From: Candidatus Dormiibacterota bacterium
Lineage (GTDB): Bacteria; Chloroflexota; Dormibacteria; Aeolococcales; Aeolococcaceae
DNA: 48,485 nt
Assembly: GCA_036495095.1 (NCBI GenBank)
Contig: DASXNK010000169.1
Location: forward strand, 1 to 48,485
Direction of reading: 5' to 3'
Notes under the pieces: model-generated
The model's input: the letters and a program-made list of their open reading frames with translations, nothing else
The model's database searches: none
Told to the model about the DNA's origin: nothing
Part shown: positions 37,927 to 45,415 of the stretch, one piece after another
Layout: every line of letters begins with the position of its first letter
Position numbering within the stretch: position 1 is the first letter of the stretch
Translations under genes and position numbers: made by a program

Positions 37927-39458
37927 GCCCGGGGGCCCGGACGCTGATGATCCAGGGCACCGCCTCGGGGGTGGGCAAGAGCCTGCTGGTGGCCGCGATC
38001 TGCCGGCTGCTCCGCCGCCAGGGCCTCGAGGTGCGCCCCTTCAAGGCCCAGAACATGGCCCTCAACGCCGCGGTCACCGCCGACGGCGGCGAGGTGGGAC
38101 GCGCCCAGGCGCTCCAGGCCCTGGCCTGCGGGGTCGACGTCACCCGGGCGATGAATCCGATCCTGCTCAAGCCCGAGGGCGACCGCAGCGCCCAGCTGGT
38201 GGTCGACGGCGAGGTGGTGGGGCGGATGGACGCCGCCGCCTACCACGCCCTCAAGCCGCGCCTCTGGCCGGTGGTCACGGCGGCCCTCGACCGCCTCCGC
38301 GCCGAGTGCGACGTCGTCGTCATCGAGGGCGCGGGCAGCCCGGCCGAGGTCAACCTCCGCGACCGCGACATCGTGAACATGCGGGTCGCCGCCCACGCCG
38401 AGGCGCCGGTGCTCCTCGCCGGCGACATCGACCGCGGCGGGGTGTTCGCGGCCCTCCTCGGCACCCTCGCGCTGCTCCGCCCCGCCGAGCGCCGCCGGGT
38501 GGCGGGCCTGCTGGTGAACAACTTCCGCGGCGATCCGGATCTCTTCGAGAACGGCGCCGCCTTCCTCGAGCGCCGCTCCCGGCTGCCCCTGCTCGGGGTG
38601 ATCCCGCACGTCGAGGGGCTGCGCCTGGCCCAGGAGGACTCGCTGGGGCTGGCGGCGATGAACGGGTCCGGCGGCGCCGCGGCGGCGATCGACGTCGCCC
38701 TCGTCGGCCTGCCCCGGATCAGCAACTTCGACGACTGCGACCCGCTGCTCCGCGAGCCCGGGGTGGGCGTCCGCCTGGTCGACCGCGGCGACCGGCTCGG
38801 CGACCCCGACCTGGTGGTGCTGCCCGGCACCAAGACCAGTCGCGCCGACCTCGAGGTGGCCCGCGCCCGCGGCCTCGACACCGCGCTGCGGGCGGCGCGG
38901 CGGCGCGGCACCGCGGTGCTCGGCATCTGCGGGGGGATGCAGCTGCTCGGCCGCGGCGTCGACGACCCCGACGGCGCCGACGCCGCCCCCGGCAGCTCGG
39001 CCGGCTTCGGGCTGCTGCCCACGGCGACGCGGATGTCCGCGGACAAGGTGGTGCGCCGGGTCGCCGGCGAGGTGCGACCGCTGCCCGGTCTGCTGGCGGG
39101 TGCCGCCGGGCTGCCGGTGCGCGGCTACGAGATCCACACCGGCCGCACCCCGGCGCGGCGGGCGCCGTTGCGGCTCTGGCCGGAGGCCGGCGGCGCCGTC
39201 TGGGAGGACGGCTCCACCAGCCCCGACGGCTGGGTGGTGGGCACCCACCTCCACGGCCTCCTCGACGAGCCGGGGCTGCGCCGGGCGCTGCTCAGCGCGG
39301 TCGCCCGGCGGCGGGGACGCCGCTGGCGGCCGGGTCCGCCGGGCCCCGGTCCCGAGGCCGAGCTCGACCGCCTCGCCGACGCCGTCGGCGCGGCCCTCGA
39401 CATGGGCCGCCTCGACGCGATCATCCACGGTGTGATCGGAGGAGGAGTGCCGAGATGA
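37923..39458 (+). CDS. cobQ: Cobyric acid synthase (CobQ/CbiP)
   Basis: A 511-residue glutamine amidotransferase that amidates four side chains of adenosylcobyrinic acid a,c-diamide. The N-terminal half has Gly-Thr-Ala-Ser-Gly-Val-Gly-Lys-Ser near residues 12-20, Lys-Ala-Gln-Asn-Met-Ala-Leu-Asn near 43-50, and Glu-Gly-Ala-Gly-Ser-Pro-Ala-Glu near 136-143. The glutaminase half has the nucleophile in Gly-Ile-Cys-Gly-Gly-Met-Gln near 336, the Gly-Tyr-Glu-Ile-His-Thr-Gly-Arg block near 400, and Gly-Thr-His-Leu-His-Gly near 440. Length and order are normal. It overlaps cobD and cobU by four bases. Confidence 0.93.
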   Translation: MSPGARTLMIQGTASGVGKSLLVAAICRLLRRQGLEVRPFKAQNMALNAAVTADGGEVGRAQALQALACGVDVTRAMNPILLKPEGDRSAQLVVDGEVVGRMDAAAYHALKPRLWPVVTAALDRLRAECDVVVIEGAGSPAEVNLRDRDIVNMRVAAHAEAPVLLAGDIDRGGVFAALLGTLALLRPAERRRVAGLLVNNFRGDPDLFENGAAFLERRSRLPLLGVIPHVEGLRLAQEDSLGLAAMNGSGGAAAAIDVALVGLPRISNFDDCDPLLREPGVGVRLVDRGDRLGDPDLVVLPGTKTSRADLEVARARGLDTALRAARRRGTAVLGICGGMQLLGRGVDDPDGADAAPGSSAGFGLLPTATRMSADKVVRRVAGEVRPLPGLLAGAAGLPVRGYEIHTGRTPARRAPLRLWPEAGGAVWEDGSTSPDGWVVGTHLHGLLDEPGLRRALLSAVARRRGRRWRPGPPGPGPEAELDRLADAVGAALDMGRLDAIIHGVIGGGVPR

Positions 39459-40000
39459 GGCAGCGGACCCGCACCCCGCTGCTGCTCGTGCTCGGTGGCG
39501 CCCGCAGCGGCAAGAGCGCCTATGCCGAGGCCCGGGTCGCCGAGGCCTGCGGGGACGAGGTGCTCTACGTCGCCACCCTGCTCACCGACGACGCCGGCGA
39601 CGGCCGCATCGCCGCCCACCGGAAGCGGCGGCCGGCCGCCTGGACCACCACCTCGGTCGACAACCGCGGGAACATCGTCAACGCCGTGTGCGAACGCGCC
39701 CGCCGCAGCGGCCTGCTCCTCGACGGCTTCGAGCTCGCCCTCGCCCTGGCACGGCCGGCGAGCGACGCCGCCGCTCGCACCTTCGCCACCCGCTCCGCGT
39801 CGGCCTGCCGCGCCACCACCGCCGACCTCGTCTGCCTGGTCTGCAGCGAGGTGGGGCTGGGCGTCCACCCCGAGACCGAGGCGGGGAACACCTTCCGCGA
39901 CCGCGCCGGAGCCGCCAACCAGGCGCTCGCCGCGATCGCCGACGAGGTGGTGCTGGTGGTCGCCGGGCTGCCGCTCTGGCTCAGGGGCGGGCCCGGGTGA
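39455..40000 (+). CDS. cobU: Adenosylcobinamide kinase/guanylyltransferase
   Basis: A 181-residue CobU that phosphorylates adenosylcobinamide and then transfers GMP to it. The P-loop Gly-Gly-Ala-Arg-Ser-Gly-Lys-Ser lies at residues 14-21 and the guanylylated histidine is His55 in Arg-Ile-Ala-Ala-His-Arg-Lys-Arg-Arg-Pro. The late block Glu-Val-Gly-Leu-Gly-Val-His-Pro and Phe-Arg-Asp-x-x-Gly near 131-152 is present. The middle is unusual: the common Asp-Cys-Leu-Thr-Leu-Trp segment reads Asp-Gly-Phe-Glu-Leu-Ala, and Ser-Asn-Glu-Val-Gly reads Cys-Ser-Glu-Val-Gly. A GGAGGAGGAG ribosome site sits upstream inside the cobQ end. Confidence 0.88.
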   Translation: MRQRTRTPLLLVLGGARSGKSAYAEARVAEACGDEVLYVATLLTDDAGDGRIAAHRKRRPAAWTTTSVDNRGNIVNAVCERARRSGLLLDGFELALALARPASDAAARTFATRSASACRATTADLVCLVCSEVGLGVHPETEAGNTFRDRAGAANQALAAIADEVVLVVAGLPLWLRGGPG

Positions 40001-40920
40001 GCGACCTGGCGTCGGCGGTCGCGCGGGTGCCCGCAACCTGCGGCGAGCTGCTCCAGGGGGTGGACCGCCGGGGGCCGGTGCTGGTGTCGCTCCCGGTCGA
40101 GCGGGCCGGCACCGTCGAGGTGGTCCTGGTCGAGGAGCCGGGGCTCCGGGTCGAGCCCGATCGCCCCCGCGCCCGGGCGGCGCTGCGCCTGGCCCTCGAC
40201 GCCTGCGGGTGGAGGGGTGGGGCGCGGGTGCGGCTCGGTGCCGAGGTGCCCGCCGGCCGGGGCCTGGGCTCGAGCACGGTCGACGTCGCCGGAGTGCTCT
40301 GCGCCACCGCCGCCGCCGCCGGGTGCGGGCTCGACCCCGCCCGCCTGATGACCCTCGCCACCGCGGTGGAGCCCAGCGACACCAGCCCGCTCGCCGGCCT
40401 GTGGGCGGTCGACCACGTCCACGGCGGCCGGCTCCGGCACCTCGGCCCCGCCCCGACCGCCTGGGTCGCCGTGGTCGACGGCGGCGGGACGGTCGACACC
40501 GTCGCTCTCCACGAGCGGGCGGGAGCGGGCCCGCCGCTGCCCCCGGGCACCCTGGAGGCGCTCGCCGCCGCGGTGGCCGCGGGCGACCTCGACGCCGTCG
40601 GCGCCCTGGCCACCGCCTCGGCGCGCCGCAACCAGTGGAGGCTGCCCCATCCCGCCCTCGACGCCGCCCTCGCCGTGGCCGCCGGGACCGGCGCCGCCGG
40701 CGTCTGCGCCGCCCACAGCGGCACCCTGCTCGGGCTGCTCTGCGGCTCCGCCGAGCAGGCCCGCCGCGCCGCCGCACATCTCCGCGACCGCGGCTGGCCG
40801 GCCTCGGTCGACCGCGTCTCCGCACCGGGGGTGACGGTCCAGGATGTGCAACCGACGGTACAGAGTGGTCAGCGGGGGACTCGAACCCTCGACCTCGCGG
40901 ATGTGAACCGCGCGCTCTAA
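39997..40920 (+). CDS. PduX-like L-threonine kinase (GHMP family), stop codon inside antisense tRNA
   Basis: A 307-residue GHMP-family kinase. The start Val-Pro-Ala-Thr-Cys-Gly-Glu-Leu-Leu-Gln-Gly near residues 10-20 matches PduX/BluE-type threonine kinases, and the GHMP loop reads Pro-Ala-Gly-Arg-Gly-Leu-Gly-Ser-Ser-Thr near 84-93. In B12 synthesis this enzyme makes threonine phosphate for CobD, which fits its place at the end of the operon. The frame runs into the tRNA-Val gene on the other strand: the last 18 codons (from 40866) are antisense to it and the TAA at 40918-40920 lies within it. The domain seems complete before that. It overlaps cobU by GTGA. Confidence 0.82.
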   Translation: MSDLASAVARVPATCGELLQGVDRRGPVLVSLPVERAGTVEVVLVEEPGLRVEPDRPRARAALRLALDACGWRGGARVRLGAEVPAGRGLGSSTVDVAGVLCATAAAAGCGLDPARLMTLATAVEPSDTSPLAGLWAVDHVHGGRLRHLGPAPTAWVAVVDGGGTVDTVALHERAGAGPPLPPGTLEALAAAVAAGDLDAVGALATASARRNQWRLPHPALDAALAVAAGTGAAGVCAAHSGTLLGLLCGSAEQARRAAAHLRDRGWPASVDRVSAPGVTVQDVQPTVQSGQRGTRTLDLADVNRAL

Positions 40921-40939
40921 CCAACTGAGCTAGCTGACC
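40866..40939 (-). tRNA. tRNA-Val (anticodon CAC)
   Basis: The acceptor stem GGTCAGC/GCTGACC has seven perfect pairs. The D arm contains GCTCAGTTGGTTAGAGC, the anticodon stem is CGCGG/CCGCG with loop TTCACAT, placing CAC at positions 34-36, and the T arm is GAGGG-TTCGAGT-CCCCC. The discriminator base is A and no CCA is encoded. It decodes GTG, one of the commonest valine codons here. The gene is convergent with the PduX-like kinase and overlaps its 3' end by 55 bases. Confidence 0.96.
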
Positions 40940-40960
40940 CTGCCGCCCCGGCGAGGCGCG

Positions 40961-40966
40961 ATTGTA
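40961..40966 (-). promoter_or_regulatory. Probable -10 box for tRNA-Val
   Basis: Read leftward, TACAAT lies 21 bases before the first base of the mature tRNA, a normal distance for a short 5' leader. No clear -35 hexamer was seen. Confidence 0.45.
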
Positions 40967-40997
40967 CCGTCGAGTGCGGGGCGGAAGGGCGTTTGCG

Positions 40998-41003
40998 TAC
41001 GCT
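40998..41003 (+). promoter_or_regulatory. Possible -10 box for the SDR gene
   Basis: TACGCT lies about 70 bases before the GTG start at 41074, so this gene would have a normal leader with a ribosome site. Confidence 0.25.
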
Positions 41004-41009
41004 GTGACA

Positions 41010-41033
41010 CCGGCCGGCGGCCCGACCGGCCGG
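41010..41033 (+). other. Leader hairpin before the SDR gene
   Basis: CCGGCCGG occurs twice with an 8-base gap. As the string is its own reverse complement, the copies form a perfect 8-base-pair stem in the presumed 5' leader, about 25 bases before the GGGAGGA ribosome site. Confidence 0.35.
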
Positions 41034-41073
41034 GGGAGGGGTGACCCGCTCACCCCGGGGGAGGATCGCTGCT

Positions 41074-41841
41074 GTGGACGTCACCGGCTCCGTCGCGCTG
41101 ATCACCGGGGGGGCCTCCGGGCTCGGCGCCGCCACCGCCCAGCGGCTCGCCGGTGCGGGGGCGACCGTGGTCATCCTCGATCTGCCCGGCAGCGCCGGCG
41201 CCGACCTCGCCGCGACCCTGCCCCACGGCGCCCGCTTCGTCCCCGCCGACGTCACCGACGCCGAGGCGGTGGCCGGCGCCGTCGCCACCGCCGCCGGGCT
41301 CGGCGAGCTCCGCGTGCTGGTCTGCTGCGCGGGGGTCGGCCCGCCCGCCAAGGTGGTCGGCCGCGACGGCACCCCGATGCCGCTCCAGCACTTCACCCGC
41401 ATCCTCGAGATCAACCTGGTCGGCACCTTCAACGCGGTCCGGCTGGCGGCGGCGCGGATGGTCGCCAACCCGCCGAACGACGACGGCGAGCGCGGCGTCG
41501 TGGTGATGACCTCCTCGATCGCCGCGTACGACGGCCAGATCGGGCAGGTGGCCTACTCGGCGAGCAAGGGGGGCATCGTGGGCATGACCCTGCCCCTGGC
41601 CCGCGACCTCTCCCGCGACGGCGTGCGCGTCGTCACCATCGCTCCCGGCACCTTCGACACCCCGCTGCTCGCCGGCGCCCCCCAGAACGTCCGCGACGCC
41701 CTCGGCGCCGCGGTGCCCTTCCCCTCCCGGCTGGGGCGGCCCGAGGAGTACGGCGCGCTGGTGGAATGCATCGTCGGCAACGCGATGCTCAACGGCGAGG
41801 TCATCCGCCTCGACGGCGCGATGCGGATGCCCCCGCGCTGA
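41074..41841 (+). CDS. Short-chain dehydrogenase/reductase (3-hydroxyacyl-CoA dehydrogenase type 2-like)
   Basis: A 255-residue NAD(P)-dependent oxidoreductase. The cofactor-binding Thr-Gly-Gly-Ala-Ser-Gly-Leu-Gly lies near residues 12-19, Asp in Leu-Asp-Leu-Pro near 38 suggests NAD, and the catalytic set is Ser (in Thr-Ser-Ser-Ile-Ala-Ala-Tyr near 148) with Tyr-Ser-Ala-Ser-Lys near 162-166. The layout and the Val-Ala-Leu-Ile-Thr start resemble human HSD10-type enzymes that oxidise 3-hydroxyacyl-CoA. The GTG at 41074 was preferred over one 33 bases earlier because GGGAGGA is eight bases upstream. It is convergent with hypE. Confidence 0.85.
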   Translation: MDVTGSVALITGGASGLGAATAQRLAGAGATVVILDLPGSAGADLAATLPHGARFVPADVTDAEAVAGAVATAAGLGELRVLVCCAGVGPPAKVVGRDGTPMPLQHFTRILEINLVGTFNAVRLAAARMVANPPNDDGERGVVVMTSSIAAYDGQIGQVAYSASKGGIVGMTLPLARDLSRDGVRVVTIAPGTFDTPLLAGAPQNVRDALGAAVPFPSRLGRPEEYGALVECIVGNAMLNGEVIRLDGAMRMPPR

Positions 41842-41892
41842 GGCTCAGCAGGCGCGGGTCTCGAGGCGCAGAAGCACCCTCCGGCGACGGCC

Positions 41893-43044
41893 TCAGCAGA
41901 TGCGCGGGAGCGGGTCTCCGATGAGCATGTCGACGACCCGGGTGCCGCCGAAGCCGGTGCGGATGAACACCATCCCCTCCGGCTCCTCGCGGACCTCGCC
42001 GATCCGCGCCGCCTCCGCGCCCTCGGGGAGCGACCGCATCAGCTCGAGCGCGCGCTCGGCGTCGGCCGCGGCGACGATGGCGACCAGCACCCCCTCGTTG
42101 GCGATGTAGAGCGGCTCGATGCCGAGGATCTCGGCGACCCCCCGCACCTGGTCGTGGACGGGGAGGTCGTCCTCGTCGATGGCCACCGCGAGCCCCGCCT
42201 GCTGGGCGATCTCGTTGAGCACGGTGGCGACGCCGCCACGGGTGGCATCGCGCATGAAGTGGACGTCGACCCCGGCGTCGAGAAGGGTGGAGACCAGCCT
42301 CCAGAGCGGCTGGGTGTCGCTGTGCAGCGACTCGGCCTCGAGGTCGACGTCGCCGCGGGCCAGCATCACGGTGCTGCCGTGGTCGCCGATCGCGCCGTTG
42401 AGCAGCACCACGTCGCCGGGCCGGATCCGCCCGAACCCGAGGCGCTGGGGCTCGCGGACCAGCCCCACCCCGGTGGTGGTGATGAAGAGCTGGTCGGCCT
42501 TGCCCCGGGGCACCACCTTGGTGTCGCCGGTCACGATCGAGACCCCGGCGCGGTCGGCGGCGGCCCGCATCGACTCCACCACCCGGCGCAGCAGGCCGAT
42601 GTCGAGCCCCTCCTCGAGGATGAACGCCGCCGAGAGGCAGAGCGGCTGAGCGCCGCCCACGGCGAGGTCGTTGACGGTGCCGTTCACCGCCAGCTCGCCG
42701 ATGTCGCCCCCGGGGAAGAACAGCGGGCTGACCACGAAGGAGTCGGTGCTCATCGCCAGCCGGGCGCCGTCGAGCCCGGGGATGGTCAGCTGGGCGTTGT
42801 CACCGAGCTGGTCGAGGAGCGGGTTGCTGAGCACGTCGGCGAACAGCGCGGTCACCAGCGTGTGACTCGACTTGCCGCCGGCGCCGTGGCTCATGGTGAT
42901 CGTGGACTCGCGCAGCGACGGCTTGCGCTTGCGCATCTCGGCGATCCGGGCCAGGACGCGTTGCTCCGGATCGGCGATGCGCGCCGTCGCCGCGCGGATG
43001 GCGGCGCCCGTCCCCGAACGTGGCGCCGCCTCCTCCTCGCCCAT
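41893..43044 (-). CDS. hypE: Hydrogenase maturation protein HypE
   Basis: A 383-residue HypE, which dehydrates the carbamoyl group on its own C-terminal cysteine to a thiocyanate, the source of the cyanide ligands of the [NiFe] centre. The essential Pro-Arg-Ile-Cys tail is present. The PurM-like core has Met-Ser-His-Gly-Ala-Gly-Gly-Lys near residues 51-58, Thr-Asp-Ser-Phe-Val-Val near residue 100, Asn-Asp-Leu-Ala-Val-Gly-Gly near 125, and Arg-Asp-Ala-Thr-Arg-Gly-Gly-Val-Ala near 266. An N-terminal extension of about 45 residues, rich in Ala, Arg and Glu, precedes the usual start. The ATG overlaps the hypD stop by one base (TGATG). Last gene of the operon. Confidence 0.95.
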   Translation of the reverse strand: MGEEEAAPRSGTGAAIRAATARIADPEQRVLARIAEMRKRKPSLRESTITMSHGAGGKSSHTLVTALFADVLSNPLLDQLGDNAQLTIPGLDGARLAMSTDSFVVSPLFFPGGDIGELAVNGTVNDLAVGGAQPLCLSAAFILEEGLDIGLLRRVVESMRAAADRAGVSIVTGDTKVVPRGKADQLFITTTGVGLVREPQRLGFGRIRPGDVVLLNGAIGDHGSTVMLARGDVDLEAESLHSDTQPLWRLVSTLLDAGVDVHFMRDATRGGVATVLNEIAQQAGLAVAIDEDDLPVHDQVRGVAEILGIEPLYIANEGVLVAIVAAADAERALELMRSLPEGAEAARIGEVREEPEGMVFIRTGFGGTRVVDMLIGDPLPRIC

Positions 43045-44195
43045 CAGCCGCGGTCCCCGTTGGCCGCGGCACCGGCGAGCACACGCTCACGCTCGCGGGA
43101 GCGCGAGTAGCGACCGAAGTTGTAGTAGGCCGCGCAGGCGCCCTCGCTCGACACCATGCAGGTGCCGATCGGGGTCTCGGGGGTGCAGGCGGTGCCGAAC
43201 ACCTTGCACTCCCAGGGCTTGAGCACCCCCTTGAGGACCTCGCCGCACTGGCACGCCTTGGGATCGGCCACCCGCACCCCCGGCACGGTGAAGATCTTCT
43301 CGGCGTCGAACTCGGCGAACTCGTCGCGAAGCTGCAGGGCGCTCTGGCTGATGAACCCGAGACCGCGCCACTCGAAGTGGGGGCGGATGGAGAAGACCCT
43401 GCCGAGCACCTCGAGCGACTTCGCATTGCCGTCGTCGTGGACGACGCGCTTGTACTGGTTCTCGACCTCGCAGCGACCCTCGAGGATCTGGCGCATCACC
43501 ATGTGCACGCCCTGGAGGATGTCGAGCGGCTCGAAGCCCACCACCACGACCGGCTTGTTGTAGGTCTGGGTGACGAACTCGTAGGGGCGGATGCCGACCA
43601 CCGAGGAGACGTGCCCGGGGCCGAGGAAGCCGTCGAGCCGAAGGTCCGGCGAATCGAGGATCGCCTTCATCGGCGGGATGATGGTGACGTGGTTGCAGAA
43701 GACCGAGAAGTTCTTCACCCCCTCGGCCTTGGCGTGCAGCAGGGTGAGCGCGGTCGACGGCGCGGTGGTCTCGAAGCCGATCGCGTAGAACACGACCTTG
43801 CGATCGGGGTTGTCCCTGGCGATCTTCAGCGCGTCGAGCGGCGAATACACCATGCGCACGTCGGCGCCCTCGGCCTTGGCGTCGAGCAGGCTGCCGTTGC
43901 CGCCGGGGACGCGCATCAGGTCGCCGAAGCAGGTGAAGATCACCTCGGGGTTGCGGGCCAGGGCGATGCCGTCGTCGAGGCGTCCCATCGGGATCACGCA
44001 GACCGGGCAGCCGGGCCCGTGGACCAGCTCGACGTTGCTCGGCAGCAGGTCCTCGATGCCGTACTTGAAGATCGTGTGGGTGTGACCGCCGCACACCTCC
44101 ATGATCTTCCAGTGCCTGTCACCGGACTCCTCGGCGATCTTCGCGCCCAGCGCGCGCGCCAGGTCGGCGTCGCGGAACTCGTCAGCGAACTTCAT
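43044..44195 (-). CDS. hypD: Hydrogenase maturation protein HypD
   Basis: A 383-residue iron-sulfur protein that, with HypC, carries the Fe(CN)2CO unit during assembly. The order of cysteine motifs is complete: Glu-Val-Cys-Gly-Gly-His near residues 37-42, Gly-Pro-Gly-Cys-Pro-Val-Cys near 65-71, and the C-terminal [4Fe-4S] set Cys-Gln-Cys, Trp-Glu-Cys, Cys-Thr-Pro, Cys-Met and Gly-Ala-Cys-Ala-Ala-Tyr at about 313-365. Gly-His-Val-Ser-Ser-Val-Val-Gly near 192 is also typical. Its start overlaps hypC by 14 bases and its stop overlaps hypE. Confidence 0.96.
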   Translation of the reverse strand: MKFADEFRDADLARALGAKIAEESGDRHWKIMEVCGGHTHTIFKYGIEDLLPSNVELVHGPGCPVCVIPMGRLDDGIALARNPEVIFTCFGDLMRVPGGNGSLLDAKAEGADVRMVYSPLDALKIARDNPDRKVVFYAIGFETTAPSTALTLLHAKAEGVKNFSVFCNHVTIIPPMKAILDSPDLRLDGFLGPGHVSSVVGIRPYEFVTQTYNKPVVVVGFEPLDILQGVHMVMRQILEGRCEVENQYKRVVHDDGNAKSLEVLGRVFSIRPHFEWRGLGFISQSALQLRDEFAEFDAEKIFTVPGVRVADPKACQCGEVLKGVLKPWECKVFGTACTPETPIGTCMVSSEGACAAYYNFGRYSRSRERERVLAGAAANGDRG

Positions 44196-44523
44196 GGACG
44201 GCGACCTCCGGTGTCACGGTGAGAACAGTTCCGTCCGGTGCCGACAGGTCGAGTGACATCGATTCTCCGATCGCCTGCAGCTCCTCCTGGTAGGCGGAGC
44301 CCATCTCGCCGAGGATCCTCAGCTGGTCCTTCGCCTCCTCCTCGCTCACCCTGCTGAGCGCGAAGCCGACGTGCACGAGCACGTAGTCACCCGGCTCGCA
44401 GGCATCAGGACCCACCAGCAGGAGTGTGTTGACCCGCCGCTGCACGCCGCCCAGCTCGACCTTTCCGAACATGCGGTCCTCGTCGAGATACTCGACGAGG
44501 CGCGCGGGAATGGCTAGGCACAT
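44182..44523 (-). CDS. hypC: Hydrogenase maturation chaperone HypC
   Basis: A 113-residue HypC/HybG/HupF chaperone. The defining start Met-Cys-Leu-Ala-Ile-Pro places the essential Cys at position 2. The usual strand Val-Leu-Val-His-Val-Gly-Phe-Ala near residue 50 is present, then a helix (Glu-Glu-Glu-Ala). A tail of about 30 residues ending Val-Ala-Val-His-Glu-Val-Arg extends past the normal length of 75-90. The start overlaps the end of the SIS gene by 10 bases. It forms the second copy of a repeated SIS-then-HypC gene order in this operon. Confidence 0.93.
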   Translation of the reverse strand: MCLAIPARLVEYLDEDRMFGKVELGGVQRRVNTLLLVGPDACEPGDYVLVHVGFALSRVSEEEAKDQLRILGEMGSAYQEELQAIGESMSLDLSAPDGTVLTVTPEVAVHEVR

Positions 44524-45188
44524 GCCGGTTCCTCCATGTATCGCTGCACCAGCTCCCAGAGAACGTGGTACAGCGTGGTCTGCACCTCCTGGATGCGGTG
44601 GACACTGCTGCTTCGCACCACGAAGCAATGGTCGAGCGTGGCGTCGCGAGCCATCCTGCCGCCGTCGTAGCCGGCGATGCCCACGGTGAGCATGCCGCGG
44701 CGGTGCGCCTCCTGCGACCCACGCAGAATGTTCTCGGAGTTGCCGCTCGTCGACACCCCCACCACCACGTCGCCGGGCCGGCCCAGGGCGATGACCTGGC
44801 GGAGGAAGACGTCGTCGAAGCTGACGTCGTTGGCCACCGCGGTGACCACGGCGACGTCGTTGGTGAGCGAGAGGGCGGGGATCGGGCGGTGCCCGACCGG
44901 CGGGAGCAGGAACTCCGCGACCATGTCGGCGGCGGCGGTCGCGCTGCCCCCGTTGCCGCAGCACAGCAGCCTGCCCCCGGCGGCGAACCGCGCCGCCATC
45001 GCCGCCGCGCAGACGACGATCTCGTCCTCGGACTCGGCGAGCATGCGCGTGCGCAGCCGGTTGCTCTCCGCCGACTTCTCGCGCGGCGCCACCGCCAGCT
45101 CCTCGAGGACCGCGGCGGACGCCGACGGCTGGGGGCTCAGCATCGGGTAGAGCAGCTGCGAGAAGGCGTCGCGGCCGGTGTCGCTCAT
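44514..45188 (-). CDS. SIS-domain protein (phosphoheptose isomerase-like), in hydrogenase operon
   Basis: A 224-residue SIS-domain protein. The sugar-phosphate site is intact: Cys-Gly-Asn-Gly-Gly-Ser-Ala near residues 75-81, Ser-Leu-Thr-Asn-Asp near 107 and Val-Ser-Thr-Ser-Gly-Asn-Ser-Glu-Asn near 145-153, as in GmhA. It is about 30 residues longer at the N-terminus than GmhA. No lipopolysaccharide genes are near. It lies between two HypC-type genes, overlapping both (ATGA upstream, 10 bases downstream), which points to a part in hydrogenase assembly or its control. The C-terminal Tyr-His-Val-Leu-Trp-Glu-Leu-Val is shared with the other SIS gene at 45412. Confidence 0.85.
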   Translation of the reverse strand: MSDTGRDAFSQLLYPMLSPQPSASAAVLEELAVAPREKSAESNRLRTRMLAESEDEIVVCAAAMAARFAAGGRLLCCGNGGSATAAADMVAEFLLPPVGHRPIPALSLTNDVAVVTAVANDVSFDDVFLRQVIALGRPGDVVVGVSTSGNSENILRGSQEAHRRGMLTVGIAGYDGGRMARDATLDHCFVVRSSSVHRIQEVQTTLYHVLWELVQRYMEEPACA

Positions 45189-45415
45189 GTCGTCCGCGCT
45201 CCCGCCTTCTCGCCGATCTGCAGGGCCACGCCGCCGTGGACCAGCACGGTGTCGCCGACCTCGACGCCGTCGACGAGCTCGATCGACACCTCCGCCGGCC
45301 GGCCGGCCTCCAGGCCGCGCGCGGTGGTGCCGTCCTCGCTCACCCAGTCCACCAGCACCGGGAAGAGGGCGTCGGCGCAGGTGATGCAGATCTCGTCGTG
45401 GCAGGGCTCGGTCAC
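45185..45415 (-). CDS. HypC/HupF-like small protein with N-terminal cysteine cluster
   Basis: A 76-residue protein. The C-terminal part, with Val-Gly-Asp-Thr-Val-Leu-Val-His-Gly-Gly-Val-Ala-Leu near residues 53-65, is the HypC beta-barrel signature. The N-terminus differs from HypC: Cys2 is absent, and cysteines lie at positions 5, 10 and 13 (Cys-x4-Cys-x2-Cys) beside His6. It overlaps SIS genes on both sides by four bases. Probably it is an accessory chaperone paralogue; it might bind a metal through the cluster. The role beside the genuine HypC downstream is unknown. Confidence 0.75.
   Translation of the reverse strand: MTEPCHDEICITCADALFPVLVDWVSEDGTTARGLEAGRPAEVSIELVDGVEVGDTVLVHGGVALQIGEKAGARTT

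Noticed and set aside
40880-40920. Thr-Arg-Thr-Leu-Asp-Leu-like peptide at the kinase C-terminus as a conserved domain
   Set aside because: It is the translated complement of the tRNA-Val gene and a common artefact in annotations, so it was not counted as functional sequence.
44514-45188. SIS protein as a true GmhA for heptose synthesis
   Set aside because: No heptose or lipopolysaccharide genes are near, the N-terminus is extended, and it is translationally coupled to HypC-type genes on both sides.
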